A DNA stretch of 64,000 bases from JABCZS01 sp041660525. GTDB taxonomy: Bacteria > Pseudomonadota > Gammaproteobacteria > JABCZS01. Position 1 is the first letter of the stretch. Each line of letters opens with the position of its first letter. Of the stretch, positions 27,248 to 35,954 are shown in pieces. The position numbers and the translations under genes are program-made. Location: contig JBAZWD010000006.1 of assembly GCA_041660525.1 (NCBI GenBank), positions 1 through 64,000 on the forward strand, in the 5' to 3' direction. The notes under the pieces are model-generated. The model saw nothing but the letters and a program-made list of their open reading frames with translations, had not been told where the DNA came from and ran no database searches.

Positions 27248-27718
27248 TTATTCAGTTTCGTTATTTTGATTAAAGATCAATTGTCCAATTAAGCGTTCTA
27301 AAATAATGGCAGAATTAGTTTCATCAATAAAACCGCCGTCTTGCACAGTTTCAAAATCTGCACCTGGATCGATCATGATATAGTTATCGCCAATAAGACC
27401 TGAAGTGACGATGCTGGCTGAACTGTCAATGGGAATTAAATCTTTAAACTGCGAAAAAATATTTAGCTTTATTTTTGCACTAAAAGATTTAGGATCCAAG
27501 GTAATGCTTTGCACACGCCCTACTTGTACGCCGGCGATGGTGACACGCGAGCGAGGCTTTAAACCACCGACTTCTTCAAAATAAGCCGAGACTTCATAAC
27601 CTTTATCTTTTTCATAAAATGTCGTTAAACCACTGACCTGAAAAGCCAGCGCGGTAAACGCCAAAAGCGTAAATAAAATAAATAAACCTACCCACACTTC
27701 TAATGCTGCATAGCGCAT
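27248..27718 (-). CDS. mlaD: phospholipid transporter substrate-binding protein MlaD
   Basis: This 156-residue MCE-domain protein has one N-terminal membrane helix (VGLFILFTLLAFTALAF), then an MCE core (YEVSAYFEEVGGLKPRSRVTIAG with VQVGRV). It forms the periplasmic hexameric ring of the Mla complex. The ATG at 27718 has AGGAG 7 bases upstream; the longer frame runs back into mlaE. Confidence 0.95.
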   Translation of the reverse strand: MRYAALEVWVGLFILFTLLAFTALAFQVSGLTTFYEKDKGYEVSAYFEEVGGLKPRSRVTIAGVQVGRVQSITLDPKSFSAKIKLNIFSQFKDLIPIDSSASIVTSGLIGDNYIMIDPGADFETVQDGGFIDETNSAIILERLIGQLIFNQNNETE

Positions 27719-27729
27719 TATATTGCTCC

Positions 27730-28509
27730 TTATTTCAAACCGGTAAACATCACTGCTGTTAAAATAAAATCTAACGCCAAAATCACTAATGAAGAATACA
27801 CCACTGTGCGCGTGGTTGCATAACCTATGCCTTCGGAAGTTGGCATAGCGACATAACCTTGATAAACCGCAATCCAAGTTACGGCTAATGCAAAGACAAT
27901 ACTTTTTATCACACCATTAATAATATCTTCGCGATAATTTACAGAACTTTGCATGCTGGACCAAAAACTACCGCTATCAATACCAAGCCAATCGACGCTG
28001 ACCCAATAACCGCCGTAAATAGCCACTGCATTAAAAATAATCACTAACATGGGTAAACAAATAAATCCGGCCCATAGACGCGGTGCGATAATGCGATGAA
28101 TCGGATCCACACCTAATAAGCGTAGGCTATCGAGTTGTTCGGTTGTTTTTAATAATGCAATTTCAGCGGTTAAGGCAGAACACGCACGTCCGGCAAATAA
28201 TAAACCACCTAGAACAGGCCCTAATTCTCGCACTAAACTTAAAGCAATTAATTGCCCGAGTGCACTTTCAGCACCAAATTTAACCATGACGGTATAACCT
28301 TGCAAGGCTAAAACCATACCGACAAAAAAGCTCGCGAAAATAATAATCGGCAAGGAAAGCACGCCCACCACATAAAATTGTTTTAATAATAAATGGAATG
28401 ATTTCAAACGTGGTTTAGTGAATAACGCTTGAAATAGAAACAAACTCGCAAACCCAAGTGCTTGTAGGAATTTTAAAATACTCTGTCCGATTGCGCCAAA
28501 AAAATTCAT
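27730..28509 (-). CDS. mlaE: phospholipid transporter permease MlaE
   Basis: This 259-residue integral membrane protein has the MlaE/YrbE core FVGMVLALQGYTVMVKFGAE, LVRELGPVLGGLLFAGRACSAL and TEQLDSLRLLGVDPI. It is the permease that moves phospholipids across the inner membrane. It begins 3 bases after the mlaF stop. Confidence 0.96.
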   Translation of the reverse strand: MNFFGAIGQSILKFLQALGFASLFLFQALFTKPRLKSFHLLLKQFYVVGVLSLPIIIFASFFVGMVLALQGYTVMVKFGAESALGQLIALSLVRELGPVLGGLLFAGRACSALTAEIALLKTTEQLDSLRLLGVDPIHRIIAPRLWAGFICLPMLVIIFNAVAIYGGYWVSVDWLGIDSGSFWSSMQSSVNYREDIINGVIKSIVFALAVTWIAVYQGYVAMPTSEGIGYATTRTVVYSSLVILALDFILTAVMFTGLK

Positions 28510-28512
28510 GAT

Positions 28513-29346
28513 TTATTCCTCGCCTATGCGCATGAGATCCTGATAATAATCAGGTGCAGGATAATGAAAAGGAACGGGACCATCGGCCTTACCGTGCATA
28601 AATTGTTCAGCATGAGCAGACGCATTGTTTTGCATCTCACTGGGCGTACCTTGTGCCACGACTTTGCCGTCTGATAATAAATAAATATAATCTGCAATTT
28701 CAGCGGTTTCATTAATATCGTGCGAAACAATCACGGTGGTTAAATTCAAAGTATCATTCAATAAACGAATCAGTTTTACTAACATGCCCATGGTAATGGG
28801 ATCTTGTCCGGCAAAAGGTTCATCATACAAAATAATATCGGGATCAAGTGCAATACTGCGTGCCAGTGCAACACGACGATTCATGCCGCCTGATAATTCC
28901 CGCGGCATTAAATCACGCGCGCCGCGCAAACCCACCGCTTCTAATTTCATTAACACTAAATCACGAATCATGGATTCCGGTAAATCGGTATGTTCACGCA
29001 ATGCAAAAGCTACATTATCAAACACACTCATATCGGTAAATAAAGCACCGCTTTGAAACAACATGCCCATAGAGCGGCGCATGCGATTTAATTGTGCTTC
29101 TGAATAATTCTTAATATTTTCGCCATTGACAAAAATTTGCCCGCTGTCAGGTTTTAGCAAGCCGGTCATCAAGCGCAATAATGTTGTTTTGCCTGTACCG
29201 CTAGGTCCCATGATGGCTGTGATTTTTCCGGGATAAATATCCACATCGACACCATCAAAGATAACCCGATCCCCACGCGAAAAATGGATCCCACGCATAC
29301 GGACTTTAGGTTCAGTGGCTGGGGTTTGGAGCATTTGAATATCCAT
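28513..29346 (-). CDS. mlaF: phospholipid transporter ATPase MlaF
   Basis: This ABC ATPase has Walker A GPSGTGKTT, signature LSGGMNRRVALARS, Walker B ILYDEPFAGQDP and switch His in VIVSHDINE. The start is uncertain: 29346 (MDIQMLQTP) gives 277 residues, close to family length, whereas 29382 adds twelve residues and neither has a good ribosome-binding site. It heads the mlaFEDCB operon, divergent from the kdsD-lpt operon across one small gene. Confidence 0.94.
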   Translation of the reverse strand: MDIQMLQTPATEPKVRMRGIHFSRGDRVIFDGVDVDIYPGKITAIMGPSGTGKTTLLRLMTGLLKPDSGQIFVNGENIKNYSEAQLNRMRRSMGMLFQSGALFTDMSVFDNVAFALREHTDLPESMIRDLVLMKLEAVGLRGARDLMPRELSGGMNRRVALARSIALDPDIILYDEPFAGQDPITMGMLVKLIRLLNDTLNLTTVIVSHDINETAEIADYIYLLSDGKVVAQGTPSEMQNNASAHAEQFMHGKADGPVPFHYPAPDYYQDLMRIGEE

Positions 29347-29465
29347 ATAAGTAAGTATTGAATTGTATGCGATATTCCGCACGCGGTCTATAGAATGCCA
29401 ATAATAAGTTGAATAACCAAATAAATTCAGGTAAAGTACTTTTTTTTAATTTGAAGGAAAACCCT

Positions 29466-29828
29466 ATGATTATTCCAGCCCACATTCAAGATGCTTTGAT
29501 GAATGTTATCAATGCTACAAATACCACGTTCAGCCAAAGTCCTAGCGCCAGTAACAGCGATCAAACTCAAGGCAATGAAAATGGCTTTGGTCCAAGTGGG
29601 CCAGAAGTTATCATTGGTCTTGGCGTTCTTGGGGCTGCCATGTGCCTTTGCTTGGTTTATTTCAACTGTACAGTAAAGATACAGAGTACTAACGCAACGG
29701 TAATAAAGAGTCCAGGAATGAGTGCAGGTGGTCAAGGAAGCTTGAGTGTCAATAATAACCTAGGTAATAACAATACCGATACAAACAATAACAATAACAA
29801 TATAAACGCTGCCATATTATCAAAATAA
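29466..29828 (+). CDS. small single-pass protein with Asn-rich tail, unknown
   Basis: This 120-residue protein has a polar Ser/Asn/Gln-rich N-terminal third, one membrane helix (about residues 47-67, VIIGLGVLGAAMCLCLVYF) and an Asn-rich C-terminus (NNNLGNNNTDTNNNNNN). An AGGA site sits about 9 bases before the ATG. It lies between mlaF and kdsD, normally adjacent operons, so it is a lineage-specific insertion. No family was recognised. Confidence 0.55.
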   Translation: MIIPAHIQDALMNVINATNTTFSQSPSASNSDQTQGNENGFGPSGPEVIIGLGVLGAAMCLCLVYFNCTVKIQSTNATVIKSPGMSAGGQGSLSVNNNLGNNNTDTNNNNNNINAAILSK

Positions 29829-29872
29829 ATACACCTACCCCAACACCCAACGGATTGTGTTAAAATTGTTTC

Positions 29873-30850
29873 ATGACTTATGACACTACGAAACTACAAC
29901 ATTTAGCCCAATCCGTCCTGGAAATCGAAGCCGCTGGCATTATGGCCTTGCGCTCTCGCATAGATGAATCTTTTGTAAAAGCCTGCACCACCATTTTAAA
30001 CTGCGAAGGCCGAACTGTAGTCATAGGCATGGGAAAATCCGGCCATATAGGCGAAAAAATTGCCGCAACCATGGCCAGTACGGGAACACCCGCATTTTTT
30101 GTTCACCCTGGCGAAGCTTCCCACGGCGATATGGGCATGATTACCGCTAAAGATGTGGTTTTAGCTATTTCTTATTCAGGTTATACCCAAGAATTATTAA
30201 CCCTTATTCCTGCGATTAAACGTTTACAAGTTCCTTTAATCGCCTTAACGGGAAATCCTAATTCTGCGCTTGCACAAGCTTGTGATGTACATCTTAATAT
30301 TGCCGTAGAACAAGAAGCTTGCCCTTTAGGTTTAGCGCCTACCGCCAGCACAACTGCAACATTAGCCATGGGCGATGCCTTAGCCGTAGCTTTATTACAA
30401 GCACGCGGATTTACAGAAGAAGATTTTGCACGCTCACATCCTGCCGGTGCGCTAGGTCGACGCTTATTATTAAAAATTAGCGATATTATGCATCATGGCG
30501 ATGAATTACCAAAAGTTTTAAAAACTGCTTATTTAAGCGAAGCGCTAATTGAAATGACACAAAAAAAATTAGGCATGACCGCTGTGGTTGATGAAAACAA
30601 TCACGTCTGCGGAATTTTTACCGACGGCGATTTACGTCGCGCAATTAGCCAGAATTTAAATATTCATTTAGAAAAAATGCATAACAACATGACCTATCCC
30701 TGCGCGAGTGTTAGCGCAGATATGTTAGCCGTTGAAGCACTGAACTTAATGCAAAATAAAAAAATCAATGCACTGCTCGTAACAGATGCAGATAATAAAC
30801 TCATCGGCGCATTTAATATGCACGATTTACTTCGCGCACAGGTGATCTAA
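29873..30850 (+). CDS. kdsD: arabinose-5-phosphate isomerase
   Basis: This 325-residue protein has an N-terminal SIS domain (MGKSGHIGEKIAATMASTGTPA, SYSGYTQELL) and a C-terminal pair of CBS domains (about 205-325). It converts ribulose-5-P to arabinose-5-P, the first step to Kdo of LPS. It leads the kdsD-kdsC-lptC-lptA-lptB run with 2-base gaps or overlaps. Confidence 0.96.
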   Translation: MTYDTTKLQHLAQSVLEIEAAGIMALRSRIDESFVKACTTILNCEGRTVVIGMGKSGHIGEKIAATMASTGTPAFFVHPGEASHGDMGMITAKDVVLAISYSGYTQELLTLIPAIKRLQVPLIALTGNPNSALAQACDVHLNIAVEQEACPLGLAPTASTTATLAMGDALAVALLQARGFTEEDFARSHPAGALGRRLLLKISDIMHHGDELPKVLKTAYLSEALIEMTQKKLGMTAVVDENNHVCGIFTDGDLRRAISQNLNIHLEKMHNNMTYPCASVSADMLAVEALNLMQNKKINALLVTDADNKLIGAFNMHDLLRAQVI

Positions 30851-30852
30851 CC

Positions 30853-31377
30853 ATGAATGCATTTAATGAAAAAGCAAAACATATTAAATTATTAATCGTC
30901 GATGTCGACGGTGTTTTAACTGCCGGTCATTTAGTTTACGGCCACGAAGGCTTAACCTTAAAAGCTTTTCATGTACACGATGGTTTAGGTTTACAATTAC
31001 TTAAAAAATCCGGCGTTAAAATTGCAGCCATCACCACTTGCGTGGCAAAACTCAATCAAGTGCGTCTTGAAGGTTTGGGTTTTGATGATGTGTTTTTAGG
31101 TCAAAAAGATAAACGCGCTGCCTACCAAGAATTATTAACTAAATACCAATTACGTGATGAACAGATTGCTTATATGGGCGATGATTTACCGGATTTAGCA
31201 CTCATTCGTCGCGCAGGCTTAGGTGTTATTCCTGCAAATGCGGCGTCTACATTAAAATCTTACGCGGATATACAAACAACAAAGCGCGGTGGCGAAGGCG
31301 CTGTGCGTGAACTATGTGAACTCATCATGCAAACGCAAGGCACGTTTGATGCCATCATCGAAACTTATTTATCATGA
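30853..31377 (+). CDS. kdsC: KDO-8-phosphate phosphatase
   Basis: This 174-residue HAD-superfamily phosphatase without a cap domain has VDVDGVLTAGHLVY (motif I), AAITT (motif II) and YMGDDLPDLALIRRAG (motif IV). It releases Kdo from Kdo-8-P. It starts 2 bases after kdsD and overlaps lptC by 4 bases. Confidence 0.96.
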   Translation: MNAFNEKAKHIKLLIVDVDGVLTAGHLVYGHEGLTLKAFHVHDGLGLQLLKKSGVKIAAITTCVAKLNQVRLEGLGFDDVFLGQKDKRAAYQELLTKYQLRDEQIAYMGDDLPDLALIRRAGLGVIPANAASTLKSYADIQTTKRGGEGAVRELCELIMQTQGTFDAIIETYLS

Positions 31378-31949
31378 AACGTTTTGTCATCAGCGTTGCG
31401 GTTTTTATGAGTGCTGCATGGCTTATTCTCCAAGTATCGTCACAAAACACACCTTTGAAACCTCCCGCCCCCACGCAATATGTGGAATGGTTTGGAAAAA
31501 ATATTATTTTGACTGAAATGGATACGCAAGGACATTTAAAACAACGCATTACAGCGCAAACCCTCAAGCATTATGTTCCAGATAATATAACCGATTTATC
31601 GCAAGTCGATGTGCAAGTTTTTTCAAATACCGAACAACCACATGAATGGCAACTTAAAAGTGATAAGGGCCGTTTATTTCACGGTGAAAAAAAACAAGAC
31701 ATTACACGCATTGATTTATGGCATCATGTGGAATTAGTGCGTCCCGAAAATGCGACGGAATCTACCGTAACGATTAATACATCAACATTAGCTATTTTTC
31801 CTGATAAAGAATATGCGCATACCGATCAATTCGCAGTCGTTAAACAAGAAGGTCAGCAAATGTCTGGCGATGGCATGGAAATATTTTTCCCAACGCAAAA
31901 GTTTTATTTACTTAATAATGTGAGCAGCACTCATGATGATGCGAGTTAA
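31374..31949 (+). CDS. lptC: LPS export protein LptC
   Basis: This 191-residue protein has one N-terminal helix (about residues 3-20) and a beta-jellyroll periplasmic domain. It recruits LptA and passes LPS from LptB2FG. Sequence similarity is modest, as usual for LptC; the assignment rests on topology, length and position between kdsC and lptA. It overlaps lptA by 17 bases. Confidence 0.92.
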   Translation: MKRFVISVAVFMSAAWLILQVSSQNTPLKPPAPTQYVEWFGKNIILTEMDTQGHLKQRITAQTLKHYVPDNITDLSQVDVQVFSNTEQPHEWQLKSDKGRLFHGEKKQDITRIDLWHHVELVRPENATESTVTINTSTLAIFPDKEYAHTDQFAVVKQEGQQMSGDGMEIFFPTQKFYLLNNVSSTHDDAS

Positions 31950-32475
31950 TCCCCAATCTGTCACCCCGCACTTGTTGCGGGGTCTGGCGACAGATCTTTT
32001 GTTAATAATAACCATGTGTATTCTCTTGTTCATTAACCACTCTGCACGCGCGCAAGATTTAACCATTAATTCTGATAGCTTTCATTATGATAATAAAACT
32101 GGCATCGCCACTTACCTTGGCAATGTTCACGCCACCCAAAAAGATCGCGAACTCACAGGCGATCGTTTAGAAATTTATCGCGATGAAAAAACCGGAAAAA
32201 TGGATTTAATTAAAATATTCGGCAAACCTGCAAAATATCAAGGCAGTGTTGAAGAAGGCAAACCACCCGTATTTGCGAAAGCCAATGAAATTACGTATCA
32301 CATTCCCACAAAATTTTTAACATTAACCGGCAATGCCGAAGTAAAACAAGAAGATGATATTTACCGCTCGCACATTATCGAATACGATGGTATCAAAGAT
32401 ACAGTGTATTCACCCGCCTCGAAACAGGGCCAAACAACCATTATTTTAAAGGACATCAACGATGCCGGAATTTAG
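31933..32475 (+). CDS. lptA: periplasmic LPS-binding protein LptA
   Basis: The OstA/LptA domain is clear: YDNKTGIATYLGNVHATQKDRELTGDRLEIY and KFLTLTGNAEVKQEDD. It bridges LptC and LptD across the periplasm. The N-terminus is odd: a dispersed REP-like palindrome lies inside the frame and encodes VTPHLLRG ahead of the hydrophobic signal segment (LLLIITMCILLF...ARA). Translation may start at 31933-31939 (overlap with lptC) or inside at 32014. Confidence 0.92.
   Translation: MMMRVNPQSVTPHLLRGLATDLLLIITMCILLFINHSARAQDLTINSDSFHYDNKTGIATYLGNVHATQKDRELTGDRLEIYRDEKTGKMDLIKIFGKPAKYQGSVEEGKPPVFAKANEITYHIPTKFLTLTGNAEVKQEDDIYRSHIIEYDGIKDTVYSPASKQGQTTIILKDINDAGI
31963..31983. repeat. REP-like hairpin (copy 2) inside the lptA signal-peptide region
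   Basis: ACCCCGCA - CTTGT - TGCGGGGT has the same stem arms as the hairpin at 14468-14488, in inverted orientation including the TGTC flank. It sits in the 5' part of lptA and is read through in frame. Confidence 0.75.
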
Positions 32476-33184
32476 AGCCGAAAATTTAAGCAAAAGTTTC
32501 AAAGGTCGGAAAATTGTGAATGGCGTTTCCATAGGTTTAACCAGCGGTCAAATCATTGGTTTATTAGGCCCAAATGGCGCAGGGAAAACAACTTATTTTT
32601 ACATGCTCGTCGGACTTATTGCGGCGGATAAAGGCCAAGTATTTTTAAATCATCAAAATATAACTGCTTTCACAATGGATCAACGCGCAAAATGCGGTAT
32701 CGGTTATTTACCACAAGAACCTTCTATCTTCCGCAAACTCACCGTTGCAGAAAATATTCTCGCTATTTTAGAAACACTCGATTTAAATAAATATGAGCGT
32801 CAAGAAAAACTTGCAGCACTTTTAGAAGAATTTAATATCGAACATATTAAAAATAATATGGGGATTAGTTTATCCGGCGGTGAACGTCGTCGCGTAGAAA
32901 TTGCACGCGCAGTTGCACGTTCTCCGCAATTTATTTTATTAGATGAACCTTTCGCCGGCGTAGATCCAATTTCCATTAATGATATTAAAAAAATGATCCA
33001 ATACTTAAGCAGCCGCGGTATCGGCATTTTAATTACCGATCATAATGTCCGCGAAACTCTCGACATTTGCGAACACGCCTACATCATGGGCCACGGCACT
33101 CTCATCGCCCAAGGCACTCCCACAGAAATTCTTAACAATCCCGACGCAAGACGTCTTTATTTGGGCGATGAGTTTTCGTTATAG
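32462..33184 (+). CDS. lptB: LPS export ABC ATPase LptB
   Basis: This 240-residue ATPase has Walker A GPNGAGKTT, signature LSGGERRRVEIARA, Walker B FILLDEPFAGVDPIS and switch LITDHNVRETL. It powers LPS extraction by LptFG. It overlaps lptA by 14 bases. rpoN normally follows directly; here about 13.9 kb of accessory DNA intervenes. Confidence 0.97.
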   Translation: MPEFRAENLSKSFKGRKIVNGVSIGLTSGQIIGLLGPNGAGKTTYFYMLVGLIAADKGQVFLNHQNITAFTMDQRAKCGIGYLPQEPSIFRKLTVAENILAILETLDLNKYERQEKLAALLEEFNIEHIKNNMGISLSGGERRRVEIARAVARSPQFILLDEPFAGVDPISINDIKKMIQYLSSRGIGILITDHNVRETLDICEHAYIMGHGTLIAQGTPTEILNNPDARRLYLGDEFSL

Positions 33185-33189
33185 GTAAA

Positions 33190-34539
33190 TTAGTTAAATG
33201 TCACTTTTGCTGCGCTAACATCTACAACACATTTGTTTTGAATTAAAAAATCTTTGACGCTGATAGTAGCATTAGAACCTATTAATATGCCTATACCATC
33301 GAATTTCCATAAGTACTCTAATATCGCATCACGATTGGTTGCTTGCTTATTATGAGCAAAATATTGAATCGCATTTTTGATATAATCATTCAAAATAAAT
33401 TCTTTACCATGTATATCGGTGGGATAATGTACACGTAAATTACGATAGCCAAGGTATTTTTCGAAAAAGTAAACAAACATTTCTTGATCGCCCTTATAAC
33501 ACGCGGCCATCAGTGGATCATTGGGATTATTAGGGACAGTCATATCGTCTTGTAATCTGCGCAACAATTCATCCAGATTTTCTCTTCTGATGCCTTCTGG
33601 ATTAGTGGCCGAACGTAAGCCTTTATTAACTGCATAAACCAACAAAGGTTGCCCTGTCGTTTCTTCACGGATATTGCGGAAAAGACAGGCAGTGACCTTA
33701 GGTAAATACACCAATAAATGATTGGGGGCATCATCATCCTGCCTAGATATCCTGGTTCTGTGTTCAATTGCGTCAATAAGATCACCATAAGTGACGTCAT
33801 TTTTTTTAGAATGTTTAAAACGGTAACAACATTCTTCATCTAGAGTTCTTTTAGGATGACTGGACATTTCAAAACTGGGAAAACGTTGGACAATAGGTGA
33901 GTCCATCTTTTCTGGCTCTGCATAAGGCAAACTGCCACCCAGTTCATTCATAATATGGTCAGAAGCAATTTGATCAACTGTTCTGTCTACTGCAATCAGA
34001 GAATTAAATTTTTCATGCTGTTTTAATTTGTCAGCAGGCATATCCAAAAACGTACCGATTGTTTGACCTTGAATCAAAACGGATCTGTTTTCTTCAAGAA
34101 AGCGTAGTATTTCAGTTTTGTCATCACCATCCGGACGTTGTTTGACTGCATAAATGGCAGATATGATAGAGGATAGTATGCGCTCATCTTTATTGTTAAG
34201 AAACATATAATGTTCAAAAAAGGATTTTGCGACTTCGGCTGAAGCATTGTAAAAAGCAATGGTAAGCGGGTCATTATAAGCAATCAATAATCTAATATCC
34301 GCTTTTTTCAGCAAATGAGCGAAAGCTTCAGTATGCACCCCAGCTGCATACTGCGCACTGCGAAATCCATATTGTCCGCAGGCAACTTCTAAAATCAGGG
34401 GCATTAAATGATTTCTAAATTTTAATGCAGACAGTTGTATCGAATTAAATTCACTAAGATCTTTATCAAATTCAGTTAAATCAGGTTCTGCAGTAAACAA
34501 GTGTTTTCTGATGATTGGATCTTGACCGTATGCGAACAT
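33190..34539 (-). CDS. effector-like orphan protein
   Basis: This 449-residue soluble protein has no signal peptide or membrane helix. Most of it looks alpha-helical. A stretch near residue 345 (NDPLMAACYKGDQEMFVYFFEKYLG) resembles a degenerate ankyrin helix pair, and VACGQYG/LLIAYNDPLTIAFYNASAEVAKSF earlier is similar in style, so a divergent ankyrin-like fold is possible but not shown. AGGAGG lies about 5 bases before the ATG. It converges on lptB 5 bases away and sits at the left edge of the accessory island. Function unknown. Confidence 0.55.
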   Translation of the reverse strand: MFAYGQDPIIRKHLFTAEPDLTEFDKDLSEFNSIQLSALKFRNHLMPLILEVACGQYGFRSAQYAAGVHTEAFAHLLKKADIRLLIAYNDPLTIAFYNASAEVAKSFFEHYMFLNNKDERILSSIISAIYAVKQRPDGDDKTEILRFLEENRSVLIQGQTIGTFLDMPADKLKQHEKFNSLIAVDRTVDQIASDHIMNELGGSLPYAEPEKMDSPIVQRFPSFEMSSHPKRTLDEECCYRFKHSKKNDVTYGDLIDAIEHRTRISRQDDDAPNHLLVYLPKVTACLFRNIREETTGQPLLVYAVNKGLRSATNPEGIRRENLDELLRRLQDDMTVPNNPNDPLMAACYKGDQEMFVYFFEKYLGYRNLRVHYPTDIHGKEFILNDYIKNAIQYFAHNKQATNRDAILEYLWKFDGIGILIGSNATISVKDFLIQNKCVVDVSAAKVTFN

Positions 34540-34631
34540 AATGCACCTCCTTTTTTGTAGATACTATCTGATCGATAACAAAAAATCCATCGATGAATTT
34601 CCGTTATAACTTTTCTAATCTTTGCAAAGTA

Positions 34632-35954
34632 TCAGGATATTTTAGCTCCATAATGGCTCACCATAAAGAAATAGTATAAAAATAAAGTTTCTACTCCTAA
34701 CGAAATTATCGTAGATAAGCTTGCAACTAATGCACCACTATAATCTAAAAAAATCCCTACCGATGATAAAATTAAAAGTACAGCTACACCATAAAGTGTG
34801 GTCATGTTAATTTCTTTTGTTTTATTTTCAATAATCAGAAATCCCTGCAATATATTTTGGATAGCAACAAGGATTGGAGTCAATGCGCAAATTAATAAAA
34901 CATTACATATATGGTGATTGAAATCGTTATCATAACCTATAAAAAAATCGAGTATAAATTCTGATGCAGGAGTGAGTACTAATAGAAAAATGCAAAGTGA
35001 AAGTATCCCGCCCACGCTTAGACCAAATATAAAATAGTCGCAAGTCTCATATGCATTTTTATTTTTAATCACCACTTGTTGTATCATGCGAGAGGCATTG
35101 GCAAATAATAAAACTAATGCCCATGCAACAGGCCAAACCGCAAGTGAAATATTGGGGTCAATTGCATGCGCAATAATAACAATTAAAAGAGCACGTCCTC
35201 CCCAAACCAATACCATAGAATGCGCAAGTGGCCAATAAAATTTAAAAATTTGCTTTAATGTGTGTGGTTTATTTAAAGCGTAGGTTTTGGCCGAACTATT
35301 CGAAAAAATTGCTTTTTTATAATTCCAGCCATATAACGTTACAAAAATTGCTTCTGAAAATACCCCAAGAATCATGGCAATCCCCGTCGTCAGTGCTGGA
35401 TTAATACCTAAAAAATAACCAGCAAATAAAGCCGTGATTAACACAATCAATCTTAAAAAACCACCATAGACAATAGGCTTCATCTGATGCACATGGATTA
35501 AAATACCTTGAAAATACCTACGCCATGCAATCATAGCTGGCCAAAAAATAAAACAAGAAAGTATAATATGCGTATAAACCGCAATATCTTCTGTTAAATT
35601 AAAAATATTTTTGGCTAGATAATTGAAAACGGGTGGTAAATTAATCAATATTAGACATAAGGTGAGAGTCAATCCACACAGTAGCATAAAACGCCACATT
35701 GCTTTTGCAGCATTTGCATCCTCAGCAAGTTTATTAGAGGCGTGCAAAATCATAATAATCGGACTTTCAAAAAATATGGCGATTGATTTAGCAACACCTA
35801 ACCCTGCAAATAAAGGTTGTGGTGATGCGGACATGGACAAAGCAGCATTAACAGCAGGATCACCTGCAGCCATTGTGACATCACTAACGCTTAAAGGGAG
35901 AAATTGCTTCCACAATTGCCACATTTTTTGTATTAAATGAGAGCGCATCATCAA
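34632..35954 (-). CDS. MATE-like multidrug/metabolite exporter
   Basis: This 440-residue protein has about 12 predicted membrane helices and the overall layout of the MATE/MOP flippase superfamily. Distinctive N-terminal blocks LPLSVSDVTMAAGDPAVNAAL and ESPIIMILHASNKLA look family-specific. The start overlaps the stop of the upstream cysteine-synthase-like gene (TGATG), so the two form one unit. It probably exports the product of that enzyme, or a polar metabolite; substrate not readable. Confidence 0.7.
   Translation of the reverse strand: MMMRSHLIQKMWQLWKQFLPLSVSDVTMAAGDPAVNAALSMSASPQPLFAGLGVAKSIAIFFESPIIMILHASNKLAEDANAAKAMWRFMLLCGLTLTLCLILINLPPVFNYLAKNIFNLTEDIAVYTHIILSCFIFWPAMIAWRRYFQGILIHVHQMKPIVYGGFLRLIVLITALFAGYFLGINPALTTGIAMILGVFSEAIFVTLYGWNYKKAIFSNSSAKTYALNKPHTLKQIFKFYWPLAHSMVLVWGGRALLIVIIAHAIDPNISLAVWPVAWALVLLFANASRMIQQVVIKNKNAYETCDYFIFGLSVGGILSLCIFLLVLTPASEFILDFFIGYDNDFNHHICNVLLICALTPILVAIQNILQGFLIIENKTKEINMTTLYGVAVLLILSSVGIFLDYSGALVASLSTIISLGVETLFLYYFFMVSHYGAKIS

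Noticed and set aside
32800..33027. Minus-strand frame inside lptB
   Set aside because: It is the complement of conserved ABC-ATPase motifs, a common shadow.
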